A stretch of 64,000 nt of DNA from Ruegeria sp. ANG-R. GTDB lineage: Bacteria > Pseudomonadota > Alphaproteobacteria > Rhodobacterales > Rhodobacteraceae. The translations under genes were made by a program, and so were the position numbers. Positions 26,811-34,716 of the stretch are shown piece by piece (the stretch's first letter is position 1; the number at the start of each line of letters is the position of its first letter). The stretch covers positions 270,293 through 334,292 of the forward strand of contig NZ_JWLJ01000003.1 in NCBI RefSeq assembly GCF_000813985.1. The letters run 5' to 3'. The notes under the pieces were generated by a model that was not told the origin of the DNA, made no database searches, and saw only the letters and a list, made by a program, of their open reading frames with translations.

Positions 26811-26813
26811 ACA
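26744..26813 (+). repeat. 3'-end repeat, copy 1 (overlaps the end of the GNAT gene)
   Basis: An outer stem (GGGGGAG at 26744-26750 with CTCCCCC) encloses two hairpins, GGGGGC-TCT-GCCCCC and CGCGG-CAAG-CCGCG, followed by the core GGGATATTTCAGGCCAGATGAAC. The core recurs at 36379, 36416 and 49557. Each copy points in the transcription direction of the gene before it. This copy overlaps coding sequence. Confidence 0.8.
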
Positions 26814-26853
26814 AGGGGCATGACTTGAGAGCGTTCTGCGCTACACTCAGGCC

Positions 26854-27672
26854 ATGCGCTGGTTGGTTGCGGCATTGATGGTTGTTACGAACGCGGCTGT
26901 GGCGCAGGAGCGGCGGCCCAGCCATTGCATTGCCATTGCGGATGCCGCACCTGGGATTGAGTATCTGCACAAAGCAGCCTGGCAGGACCCCGTACCTGAA
27001 TTCTCGGCCCGGATCAGCTATATCGCCCATGCGTCCTTTCTGATTCAAACACGGGGCGGATTGAATGCGGTGACAGATTTCACCGGCTTTGTCGGCAGCG
27101 CCGCGTTGATCCCCGACGTGGTGACCATGAACCACGCGCATAGCACCCATTGGACCGCTCATCCCGACCCGGCGATCCCTCATGTGTTGCAAGGCTGGGG
27201 GGAATTTGGGCAGGGCATCGAGCACCACCTCGATCTGGGAGAGATGCTGGTGCGCAACGTGTCGACCGATATCCGTTCGGCCTATGGCGGGGTTGAAGAG
27301 CGCGGCAACTCGATCTTTGTGTTCGAAGTCGAAGGATTGTGCATCGGCCATCTGGGTCATCTGCATCATATCCCGTCAGACGAACAATTCGCCGCGTTGG
27401 GTCGGCTGGATGTTGTCATGGCAGCGGTTGATGGCGGAACGACCATGCCATTGCCGGAGATGATTGAGGTTTTGAAGCGTCTCAAAAGCTCGATCATCAT
27501 CCCGATGCACTGGTTCTCGGGTTTTTCGCTTGAGCGGTTTCTGGTGGATATTCGTGATGAGTTCCCGGTAGAGCGGGATGGAATATCGGAGCTTGTCGTC
27601 TCATTGCGGACATTGCCTGACCGACCGACTGTGGTGGTGCTGGAGCCTCAATATCTGATTGAGCAGGAATAG
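26854..27672 (+). CDS. Secreted MBL-fold-like hydrolase
   Basis: The 272-aa protein starts with a signal peptide (WLVAALMVVTNAAVAQ) and then resembles UlaG-like metallo-beta-lactamase-fold proteins: YIAHASFLIQTRGGLNAVTD, the metal-site region MNHAHSTHW near 93-101, GHLGHLHHIPSDEQ near 166, and IPMHWFSGF near 213. The HxHxDH motif is altered: the usual Asp is Thr. It may still bind one metal. The next gene, an FAD-linked oxidase, starts 39 bp later on the same strand. The reaction is not known. Confidence 0.78.
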   Translation: MRWLVAALMVVTNAAVAQERRPSHCIAIADAAPGIEYLHKAAWQDPVPEFSARISYIAHASFLIQTRGGLNAVTDFTGFVGSAALIPDVVTMNHAHSTHWTAHPDPAIPHVLQGWGEFGQGIEHHLDLGEMLVRNVSTDIRSAYGGVEERGNSIFVFEVEGLCIGHLGHLHHIPSDEQFAALGRLDVVMAAVDGGTTMPLPEMIEVLKRLKSSIIIPMHWFSGFSLERFLVDIRDEFPVERDGISELVVSLRTLPDRPTVVVLEPQYLIEQE

Positions 27673-27711
27673 GGCTTGCCGCTGCCCGTGGCCTTTGGCA
27701 GGGAAGAGAAT

Positions 27712-29127
27712 ATGAGATGGAACCCAGCCGATGACCGCTTTGCCGAAACGATTCATGCCCAACTGGGCAGCGATGTTCTGCGACCGATTGCCGAACGCTA
27801 CCTTGAAGAACCACGGGGACGGTTCGTTGGACAGCCCGGATTGCTTGCCTTACCCCGAACTGTAGACGAAGTCTCAGCCTTGGTGCGAATGGCCGCCGAA
27901 GCCGGTGTGCCTGTCGTACCCTATGGTGGCGGCACCGGTCTGGTGGGGGGGCAAGTCGTTCCGGATGGTCCGACCCCGCTGATCATATCCTTGGAGCGTA
28001 TGACGGCGATCCGCGCAGTTTACCCGACTGAGAACATTCTTATCGCCGAAGCCGGAGCTATTCTGGCGGATGTACAGGCTGCAGCTGACGATGCTGACCG
28101 GCTGTTCCCGCTGGCACTGGCAGCGCAAGGCTCTTGCCGGATCGGCGGCAATCTGGCCACCAATGCGGGCGGAGTGAATGTGCTGCGCTACGGCAATGCG
28201 CGAGATTTGTGTCTTGGGCTTGAGGTGGTACTGCCCAGCGGCGAAATCTGGCATGGGCTGAGCCGCCTGCGCAAAGACAACACAGGTTACGACCTGCGCA
28301 ATCTGCTGATCGGGTCCGAAGGGACGCTTGGCATCATTACAGCGGCGGCGTTGAAGCTGTTCCCGAGGCCGAACAGCGTAGGGACAGCGATGTTTCAGGT
28401 TGCATCACCAGAAGCCGCCATTGATCTGCTATCGCTTTCGCGGGATCAGGTGGGTGAGGGCATCAGCTCTTTTGAGTTGATACACCGGCAGGGCCTTGAT
28501 TTCCTGTCCGAAACTCTGCCCGAAGTCCGGCAACCCTTCGCTTCGCCTGCGGAATGGAACGTTTTGGTCGAATTGGGATTGTCTGCGGGTCAAAACCCCT
28601 CGGATATGCTTGAGGCGATTTTCGTGGCAGCTGAAGAACGTGGTCTCGTCAGCGATGCTGTCATTGCCCAAAGCGAGGCCCAGCGATCCGAACTCTGGGC
28701 CGTACGGGAACGTATCCCGGAGGCCAACCGGCTGATTGGGTCGGTCTCAAGCCATGATATCTCGGTTCCGATCTCCCGCATCCCTGAATTCATCCGGCGC
28801 GCTGCGGATGTGGTCGCAGGGCAAGGTCCATTTCGGGTGAATTGTTTCGGTCATCTGGGGGATGGAAATCTGCACTACAACGTGTTTCCTCCGGGGGGGA
28901 AGGATAAGGCCGACTTCGTTGAACAAAGAGGCGCGGTCAAACGCGCGGTGCATGATCTGGTGAACGAATTTGGCGGTTCGGTCAGTGCCGAGCATGGTAT
29001 CGGTCGGCTGAAGACGGAAGATCTGGAACGCTATAGCGACCCGGTCAGGTTGCAAGTCATGCGAGACATCAAGGCGGCGCTCGATCCGCATGGAATCATG
29101 AATCCGGGAGTGGTTCTGGCGCGCTAG
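27712..29127 (+). CDS. FAD-linked oxidase, D-lactate/glycolate dehydrogenase-like
   Basis: This 471-aa flavoprotein belongs to the vanillyl-alcohol oxidase superfamily (GlcD, D-2-hydroxyglutarate and D-lactate dehydrogenases). The FAD-binding PCMH domain holds VPVVPYGGGTGLVGGQ near 74-90 and CRIGGNLATNAGGVNVLRYG near 143-162. The C-terminal FAD-oxidase domain ends with the conserved FGGSVSAEHGIGRLK. I start it at 27712, where GGGAAGAG lies just upstream. Oxidation of a 2-hydroxy acid is expected; the substrate cannot be fixed from sequence. Confidence 0.9.
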   Translation: MRWNPADDRFAETIHAQLGSDVLRPIAERYLEEPRGRFVGQPGLLALPRTVDEVSALVRMAAEAGVPVVPYGGGTGLVGGQVVPDGPTPLIISLERMTAIRAVYPTENILIAEAGAILADVQAAADDADRLFPLALAAQGSCRIGGNLATNAGGVNVLRYGNARDLCLGLEVVLPSGEIWHGLSRLRKDNTGYDLRNLLIGSEGTLGIITAAALKLFPRPNSVGTAMFQVASPEAAIDLLSLSRDQVGEGISSFELIHRQGLDFLSETLPEVRQPFASPAEWNVLVELGLSAGQNPSDMLEAIFVAAEERGLVSDAVIAQSEAQRSELWAVRERIPEANRLIGSVSSHDISVPISRIPEFIRRAADVVAGQGPFRVNCFGHLGDGNLHYNVFPPGGKDKADFVEQRGAVKRAVHDLVNEFGGSVSAEHGIGRLKTEDLERYSDPVRLQVMRDIKAALDPHGIMNPGVVLAR

Positions 29128-29157
29128 GCGCGACCCGGCCGGATACCGGATCGCGCC
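29127..29157. terminator. Hairpin between convergent FAD oxidase and fasciclin genes
   Basis: Arms GGCGCGA and TCGCGCC enclose an inner CCGG/CCGG pairing. It begins at the last base of the oxidase stop codon. There is no real T-run on the plus side, so it is a weak or Rho-assisted candidate. Confidence 0.4.
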
Positions 29158-29163
29158 CTGAAT

Positions 29164-29646
29164 TTACGACGCAGGCAGAATGACCTTGTCGATCACGTGG
29201 ATCACGCCGTTCTCGGCTTCGATATCGGCTTGAACGACATTAGCATCATTCACCATCACGCCGTTGTCGAGATCGATTGTGATATCGCCACCCTGTACGG
29301 TAGCTGCGGTCATGTCGTCGGACAGATCGCCTGACATCACTTTCCCCGGTACTACATGATACGTCAGGATCGCGACCAGCTGATCCTTGTTCTCGGGTTT
29401 CAACAGACTTTCAACCGTGCCCTCAGGCAGAGCCGCAAAAGCCTCGTCCGTAGGGGCGAAAACGGTGAACGGGCCTTCGCCTTTCAGCGTATCGACCAGT
29501 TCTGCAGCCTGAACGGCAGCAACGAGAGTTTCAAAGCTCCCCGCGCTCACCGCAGTGTCCACAATGTCCTTGGCATGACCATCGGCCAGGGCCGAGGTGG
29601 TCAACAGAAAACTTGCAACTCCAGCAACAGCGAATTTGCGAAACAT
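29164..29646 (-). CDS. Secreted fasciclin-domain protein
   Basis: A single FAS1 domain of about 130 residues follows a signal peptide ([18 protein letters not shown]). The FAS1 motifs are clear: [20 protein letters not shown] in the first conserved block and [11 protein letters not shown] in the last. The start at 29646 has AAGGGAAG upstream and gives 160 aa; a longer frame begins at 29706. Bacterial FAS1 proteins are periplasmic or secreted and are linked to adhesion and to oxidative-stress regulons in relatives; here the role is inferred only. Confidence 0.92.
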   Translation of the reverse strand: MFRKFAVAGVASFLLTTSALADGHAKDIVDTAVSAGSFETLVAAVQAAELVDTLKGEGPFTVFAPTDEAFAALPEGTVESLLKPENKDQLVAILTYHVVPGKVMSGDLSDDMTAATVQGGDITIDLDNGVMVNDANVVQADIEAENGVIHVIDKVILPAS

Positions 29647-29817
29647 GACATGACTTCCCTTGTTGAGAATGCCTGAAGCGGCATCAAAAGGGATACGGCG
29701 GATCATCGCAGAAAGATCATCTGCCGTGCGTGACGCGCGCTATTGACCGATTGATGATACGCGCTAAGCTACGCGATCTTGGGAATTCCAGTCACGGTTT
29801 TGTGATCGCCGGAGGGG

Positions 29818-30357
29818 TCAGAGCCCCTCGAACTCGCACAACACGTGCACATCCATGCCCATGTTCTCCAGCGCCTTGCGCCCGCCCAGTTCGGGCAGAT
29901 CGATGATGAAAGAGCAGGATATGATTTCACCACCCAGCCGCTCGATCAGCTTGATCCCCGCGGCAGCGGTTCCACCGGTGGCCAGCAGGTCATCTACGAC
30001 CAGAATTTTCTCGCCCGGCTGGATAGCATCATCGTGGATTTCAACGATGGCTTCGCCGTACTCCAGTTTGTAATCTTGGCTAATCGTGGTGCCCGGCAGC
30101 TTGCCCTTCTTGCGGATCGGTACAAAACCGACGCTCAATTGGTGGGCAATGGCGCCACCCAGGATGAAACCGCGCGCCTCAAGACCTACAACTTTGTCGA
30201 TGCGTTCACCCGCGTAAGGATGCAGCATCTGGTCGATCGCCATGCGAAACCCACGCGGATCTGCAAACAGGGTGGTCACATCGCGGAACATGATCCCCTC
30301 ATGCGGGAAATCGACGATGGTCCGAATGTAATCCTTGACCGATTTGTTTCTGGACAT
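29818..30357 (-). CDS. apt: Adenine phosphoribosyltransferase
   Basis: Apt salvages adenine by joining it to PRPP to give AMP. The 179-aa protein has the N-terminal [18 protein letters not shown], and the PRPP-binding loop [18 protein letters not shown] near 119-136. The family segment [13 protein letters not shown] is near 62. The ATG at 30357 has AAAGGGG six bases upstream, so the extension to 30414 is not needed. mtnP, which releases adenine from methylthioadenosine, is about 3.3 kb away. Confidence 0.96.
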   Translation of the reverse strand: MSRNKSVKDYIRTIVDFPHEGIMFRDVTTLFADPRGFRMAIDQMLHPYAGERIDKVVGLEARGFILGGAIAHQLSVGFVPIRKKGKLPGTTISQDYKLEYGEAIVEIHDDAIQPGEKILVVDDLLATGGTAAAGIKLIERLGGEIISCSFIIDLPELGGRKALENMGMDVHVLCEFEGL

Positions 30358-30438
30358 AGGCCACCCCTTTGGCAACAAACACGCGGGGGTGTTTGGCCCA
30401 TCAGGGTCGGTCATGCAAGAAATCTTTGGCGACTGCGG

Positions 30439-30573
30439 CTACTTGTGGCGTCTGCGCATCGCGTTGGGCAGTCCATAATAGCGATACAGAGCGTTTGGCA
30501 ACCACGACAGATGTGGTTTGCGCCAGTTGCGCTGATCCCGCAGAAGAAATGCGTGTGCGGCATGAAGGTTCAT
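30439..30573 (-). CDS. Candidate 44-aa basic protein (small ORF)
   Basis: A 44-aa ORF upstream of apt has a good ribosome-binding site, AAGGTGA six bases before the ATG at 30573. The sequence starts MNLHAAHAFLLRDQRNWRK, contains LYRYYGLPNAMRRRHK at the end, and is rich in Arg, His and aromatic residues with no membrane segment. I do not recognise a family. It diverges from the ribbon-helix-helix-like gene at 30680, with a palindrome between them. The evidence for translation is the Shine-Dalgarno and the lack of any other gene in this stretch; it could be spurious. Confidence 0.4.
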   Translation of the reverse strand: MNLHAAHAFLLRDQRNWRKPHLSWLPNALYRYYGLPNAMRRRHK

Positions 30574-30620
30574 TGCTATCACCTTGGTTTATTGTTATGT
30601 ACCCGATATCTACAAATTCT

Positions 30621-30642
30621 ATGCAGTGTATATACAATGCAT
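30621..30642. promoter_or_regulatory. Operator-like 22-bp palindrome
   Basis: Two 11-bp half-sites, ATGCAGTGTAT and the complement of ATGCATTGTAT, meet at 30631/30632 and differ at one position. It lies 38 bp before the ribbon-helix-helix-like gene and 48 bp before the divergent 44-aa ORF, and TACAAT at 30633-30638 inside it could be a -10 element. Symmetry and position suggest autoregulation by the small DNA-binding protein; that is inference. Confidence 0.55.
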
Positions 30643-30679
30643 CGCTAAGTGAATCAAGGTTTGAATAGGGTTAGGGCGC

Positions 30680-30853
30680 GTGACTAAGAAAGATGGAAAG
30701 AAATCCACCAAGAAAAACAGTCAGTTGGTGTTGCGTCTCGATAAAGATGAACGAGACGCTTTTGTGGAGTTGTGTAAAGAACTCGATACGTCCGCAGCGC
30801 GTGAAATCCGCCGGTTTATCCGAGGATTCATGAAAGAAAACGCAGAAGAGTGA
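30680..30853 (+). CDS. Small ribbon-helix-helix-like DNA-binding protein
   Basis: A 57-aa ORF with a GTG start at 30680 ends 2 bp before the convergent LysE-family gene. After a Lys-rich leader comes SQLVLRLDKDERDAFVELCK, then ELDTSAAREIRRFIRGF: a beta-strand, a helix starting at the acidic DKDERDAF, a turn at DTSA, and a second basic helix. This is the order of a MetJ/Arc/CopG ribbon-helix-helix fold. AGGG lies close upstream (3 bases from the GTG). Likely a transcription regulator or antitoxin-like repressor of its own region; no toxin is apparent. Confidence 0.65.
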   Translation: MTKKDGKKSTKKNSQLVLRLDKDERDAFVELCKELDTSAAREIRRFIRGFMKENAEE

Positions 30854-30855
30854 CC

Positions 30856-31485
30856 TTAGGCCGGGCGGCGCAGAACTGCCGTGGCGACACCCATTCCGAT
30901 CAGAGTGAGACCTCCGAAGCGGGTTATGGATGTGATGACGCTCGGGCGCCCAATCATCCGACGCAACCTGTCCGCCAGCAGCGCATAGGCCAGCGCGTTC
31001 AGACCTGCGAGGCTCACAAACGTGGCAATCAGGATCGCGAATTGCGGACCCAGCGGGTCGGCGGGTCGCAGGAACTGCGGCACGAAGGCGATGAAGAACG
31101 CGATGGATTTCGGGTTCAGAGCCGTTACGGCGGCGGCATGGCCAAAGACGCTACGGGCGGTCACGTCACGCTCGGTCTTGATCGTTTGCAATCCACCAGA
31201 GGGCGCACTGCGCAGCAGTTTGACGCCCAGCCAGACCAGATAGGCTGCACCAACCCATTTCAGCACTGAAAACAGCGTGGCCGAAGCCAGCACCAGCGCA
31301 CCCAAGCCCAACAGCGAGGCGGTCATCGCCACCAGATCACCCAGTGCGACCCCCGTGGCCGATGCCACAGCGACGCTGCGTCCTTTCGACAACGCGTAGC
31401 TGAGCACCAACAAAACGGTCGGGCCGGGGATCAGCAGCAGAGCGGTGGAAGCGGCCACAAAGGCCAGCCAGATTTCAAATGACAT
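30856..31485 (-). CDS. LysE/RhtB-family amino-acid exporter
   Basis: The 209-aa inner-membrane protein has six hydrophobic helices and the family's signature near the N terminus, IPGPTVLLVLSYALSKGR (about 19-36). KSIAFFIAFVPQFL near 117-130 is the second LysE landmark. Such proteins export amino acids like lysine, threonine or homoserine lactone. Nothing around it indicates which substrate. It is convergent with the small RHH-like gene. Confidence 0.93.
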   Translation of the reverse strand: MSFEIWLAFVAASTALLLIPGPTVLLVLSYALSKGRSVAVASATGVALGDLVAMTASLLGLGALVLASATLFSVLKWVGAAYLVWLGVKLLRSAPSGGLQTIKTERDVTARSVFGHAAAVTALNPKSIAFFIAFVPQFLRPADPLGPQFAILIATFVSLAGLNALAYALLADRLRRMIGRPSVITSITRFGGLTLIGMGVATAVLRRPA

Positions 31486-31537
31486 GGTTCATCCTATCAG
31501 TGCGTTTCCCACACCAAGCCCGCGCGCGGCGCCAAGG

Positions 31538-32554
31538 TCAACCCTTTGCGCGTTCGGTCACACGCCGCATGAGCGCTTCCAACGGACCGCGCTTGAACTT
31601 TCGGAACCACAGACGCGCAAACAACGAAGACAGCGCGCAGAACAGCAGTGCGTACCAAACGATTTGCGGAGCGGATAGCGATCCGTCCAAAAGCCCGGCT
31701 TCCTCCAGCAGTCCCATGCCGATGAGGATATGTGCCATGTAAAGCGTCAGGCTTTGCCGCCCCGGTGCGGTCAGAAACGGGGCGATGCGTATGCGTTCAA
31801 TCAATGGCCAGAGTTTCAGCGACAACCCGATTACCACACAGGCCGTTCCGGTTCCGGCAAGTATATAGAACGGGCCGGGCGGAATGGATTCCGTCCCCAG
31901 ATAGGCCACCAGATCAGGGTCCGAGACCATCATTTGCGGAAACAATGCCAACACCGCCGCACCAAACCCCCACATGATCAACCTGTGCTGGATGCAAAGC
32001 GTATGAAGTTCAGACCGACCGATTGCCATCCCGATCAACAGGAAAGCGGCCCAGGGCAATACCGGGTGCCAACCATTGAACAGCGCGTTGCGCAGGAAAC
32101 CGGGCAGGGTCCAGAGGTCGGTGTAGATTAGCGCGTCCCAGTCCCAGCCCTGGTCGTAATCCAAGATCAGATTGGCGATCACCGACAGTATGACGATCCC
32201 CAACGCTCCCAGCCATAACCCTCGCTGTGAGGCCGACAGAAACGCTGCCCCCACCACGAAATAGAGCGCGTAGAAATGCAGGATGTCGGCGTCGAATATC
32301 GTCATGTTGATCAGGCCGATCACAAACAGAAATGCAGCGCGGCGCAGCAGTAATCCGGCTGGGATACGCGACAATCCGATACCGACACCCGCAAGCACAA
32401 CAAACAAAGCTGCTGCGCGCCCCTCTAGCGCGTCGATCAATATCGAAGCCCAGTCACGGCCCGGTGCAACCTCGGCCGCGATGCGGAAGTTAACCAGAAC
32501 CATACCGCAAAAGGCCAGAAACCGGGCCGCGTCCAGCGCATCTAGTCGTTTCAT
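31538..32554 (-). CDS. DUF418-like multipass membrane protein
   Basis: The 338-aa protein has about ten membrane helices and begins LDALDAARFLAFCGMVLVNF, the opening typical of DUF418 and related acyltransferase-3-like proteins. The end, FKRGPLEALMRRVT, matches the DUF418 closing motif (GPLEWLWR). I start at 32554, with GAGAGG just upstream (spacing is short), rather than 32632. Function in the family is not established; some relatives are linked to membrane acylation. No neighbour gives a clue. Confidence 0.75.
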   Translation of the reverse strand: MKRLDALDAARFLAFCGMVLVNFRIAAEVAPGRDWASILIDALEGRAAALFVVLAGVGIGLSRIPAGLLLRRAAFLFVIGLINMTIFDADILHFYALYFVVGAAFLSASQRGLWLGALGIVILSVIANLILDYDQGWDWDALIYTDLWTLPGFLRNALFNGWHPVLPWAAFLLIGMAIGRSELHTLCIQHRLIMWGFGAAVLALFPQMMVSDPDLVAYLGTESIPPGPFYILAGTGTACVVIGLSLKLWPLIERIRIAPFLTAPGRQSLTLYMAHILIGMGLLEEAGLLDGSLSAPQIVWYALLFCALSSLFARLWFRKFKRGPLEALMRRVTERAKG

Positions 32555-32778
32555 CTGGCCTCTCATTCTGGTCGGCGGGATCGCTAAGTAGTTGCTCTTT
32601 CGCCAATAATCAGGGCCAACATGGCGGGGCATCGGTGCGTTTCAATGGTTGTAAAGCGCAAAAACGCCACGATCTGGCATTGCAGCAACAGGTTTAAGAT
32701 TGGATGAAGGTTGGCTCACGTATCTTGAAACGCAACCAAGAGCCCCCACACTCGCATCACGACCCGAAGGAGCGACCA

Positions 32779-33636
32779 ATGGTTCAGACCCAACACGCAA
32801 ACGCTGATGCGGACACCGTCCACACCGGTATCGAGCGCGTAACAAGCGTTTTGGTCGGCCTTCTGATGGTCGGGGCAATCATTTATGCAGGCATCGTTGG
32901 TTATATGTTCCTTAACCAGCAATCCCTACTTTACAAACCTGAAGGCGAGTTGCCCGATCCGGCCAGCGTGGGATTGGCGGATGTCGATGTGCTGTCGCTA
33001 CCAATGTCCGACGGAACCGTCCTGACGGCCTGGGCGGCGCCCGCCGCAACCCAGGATGCGCCGACGGTTCTATTCTTTCACGGACAAAGCGGCAATCTGG
33101 GTGACCGCGCTGATCGGCTGCGTGAGATACTCAATTCAGGTTACGGGCTGCTTGCCCCCAGCTATCGCGGTTTTCCCGGCAGCGAGGGCGAGCCGTCGGA
33201 ACTGGCGCTGATTTCTGATGGCATTCAACTTTTCGACAGGCTGGCCAGAGATGGGGACGCCGTGGTTCTGCACGGTCAGAGCCTTGGAACAGGCATTGCC
33301 GCCGCCGTGGCCGAACAACGGCCCGCTGCAGAACTGTTGGTGCTTGAGGCTCCGTTCACCGCGACTGTGGATGTGGCAGCGGAACGGTATCCCTTTCTTC
33401 CGGTCTCTGCTCTGATGAAAGACCAGTTCGCCACGCGCGACCTGATCGAACGCATCACGGTGCCCACATTGATCTTCCATGGAACCGAGGACGAAACCAT
33501 CCCTCTCCACCACGGACAGAATCTGGCTGCCCTGTCCGACACGGCGCAGCTGTATGTAGTGCCAGATGGTACCCATAACGATCTTTGGTCGCATGGCCTG
33601 TGGGATGACGTGCACCAATACCTGTCGCGGGATTGA
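32779..33636 (+). CDS. Membrane-anchored alpha/beta hydrolase
   Basis: A 285-aa protein with one N-terminal membrane helix (VLVGLLMVGAIIYAGIVGYMF, about 25-45) and an alpha/beta-hydrolase domain like ABHD13/BEM46. The nucleophile is Ser in HGQSLGTG; the acid is in FHGTEDETIP and the His in PDGTHNDLW. The oxyanion-side HGQSGNLGDR precedes the nucleophile. GGAG lies six bases before the ATG at 32779. Probably a serine esterase facing the periplasm. It ends 2 bp from the convergent mtnP. Confidence 0.88.
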   Translation: MVQTQHANADADTVHTGIERVTSVLVGLLMVGAIIYAGIVGYMFLNQQSLLYKPEGELPDPASVGLADVDVLSLPMSDGTVLTAWAAPAATQDAPTVLFFHGQSGNLGDRADRLREILNSGYGLLAPSYRGFPGSEGEPSELALISDGIQLFDRLARDGDAVVLHGQSLGTGIAAAVAEQRPAAELLVLEAPFTATVDVAAERYPFLPVSALMKDQFATRDLIERITVPTLIFHGTEDETIPLHHGQNLAALSDTAQLYVVPDGTHNDLWSHGLWDDVHQYLSRD

Positions 33637-33638
33637 CC

Positions 33639-34511
33639 TCAGAGCACCCGTCCGGCCACCGCATCCAGCTTGGCCAACAAGGCCGGGTCGCGCTTTTCCG
33701 GGGCGGTCAGGATGGCATATTCCAGCGCCCGGTCGCAGCCATGCGGGCATGGCAGGCGATCGGTTCCCAATAAGGCAGGCAGGCCCTTGACCAGCGCCCG
33801 ACCTTTTTCCGCATTACCTGTCAGCGTGGCGATGATGGCCGTCACGTCGACTTCGCCGTGATCCGGGTGCCAGCTGTCATAGTCGGTGACCATGGCGATC
33901 GAGGCATAGCAAAGCTCGGCCTCTCGGGCCAATTTCGCCTCGGGCATGTTGGTCATGCCAATCACGTCGCAGCCCCAGTGTTCCCGGTACATTTTCGATT
34001 CCGCCAATGACGAGAACTGCGGCCCTTCCATCGCCAGATAAGTTCCACCCCGGTGAATAGTGATGCCAGCGGTCTTGCCGGCGGTTTCACAGGCATCCGA
34101 CAGGCGCGGGCAGGTCGGATGCGCAACACTGACATGGGCGACGCATCCGGTGCCGAAGAAGCTTTTGTCCCGCGCAAAGGTTCGGTCGATGAACTGATCC
34201 ACCACCACGAAATCGCCCGGCGCCATATGTTCACGGAACGACCCACAAGCCGAGACCGAGATCACATCCGTCGCACCCAGCCGTTTCAACGCGTCGATAT
34301 TGGCGCGATAAGGCACTTCGGTCGGTGAGTGCACATGACCGCGTCCGTGACGCGGCAGAAAGGCCATCTCGACACCGTCCAGCGACCCGGTCAGAATTTG
34401 ATCCGAAGGGGTGCCCCAGGGCGTTTCCACCGTGACCCACTCGGCATTTTCCAGACCGTCGATGTCATAAATGCCTGATCCTCCGACAACGGCGATTTTG
34501 GTTTGGGTCAC
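33639..34511 (-). CDS. mtnP: S-methyl-5'-thioadenosine phosphorylase
   Basis: MtnP splits methylthioadenosine with phosphate into adenine and methylthioribose-1-phosphate. The 290-aa product starts with KIAVVGGSGIYDIDGL and contains LPRHGRGHVHSPTEVPYRAN near 56-75. The active-site region EGPQFSSLAESKMYR (about 174-188) and MTNMPEAKLAREAELCYA follow. The start is GTG at 34511, with GGAG seven bases upstream; a longer frame from 34604 lacks a ribosome site. The adenine formed can be reused by Apt, encoded 3.3 kb away. Confidence 0.95.
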   Translation of the reverse strand: MTQTKIAVVGGSGIYDIDGLENAEWVTVETPWGTPSDQILTGSLDGVEMAFLPRHGRGHVHSPTEVPYRANIDALKRLGATDVISVSACGSFREHMAPGDFVVVDQFIDRTFARDKSFFGTGCVAHVSVAHPTCPRLSDACETAGKTAGITIHRGGTYLAMEGPQFSSLAESKMYREHWGCDVIGMTNMPEAKLAREAELCYASIAMVTDYDSWHPDHGEVDVTAIIATLTGNAEKGRALVKGLPALLGTDRLPCPHGCDRALEYAILTAPEKRDPALLAKLDAVAGRVL

Positions 34512-34716
34512 GATTGTTCTCCGCTGAAAATTCCTGCTGACTGAGTTCTGCGGCCCGCGGTCGCTTTTGACAAGTGGCTTCAACGGTTTGTGTGATTTTG
34601 GCATGAGTTATGCGTTAAGTGCATATCAGGGTCCCGCCGGGCGCGGTATCTCAACACGCGTTTGACCGCTAGAAGGCCCCTTTCGCGCGAACATAACCGA
34701 CCGTCAGGACCGATCC

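Noticed and set aside
29647..29817. ECF-sigma-like TGATC hexamers upstream of the fasciclin gene
   Set aside because: TGATC occurs twice but no suitable -10 lies at 16-18 bp spacing. I recall that fasciclin genes in relatives respond to singlet oxygen, but this sequence does not show it.
34602..34667. 20-aa plus ORF just upstream of the SulP gene
   Set aside because: The frame is very short, has no ribosome-binding site and no recognisable feature. Probably chance.
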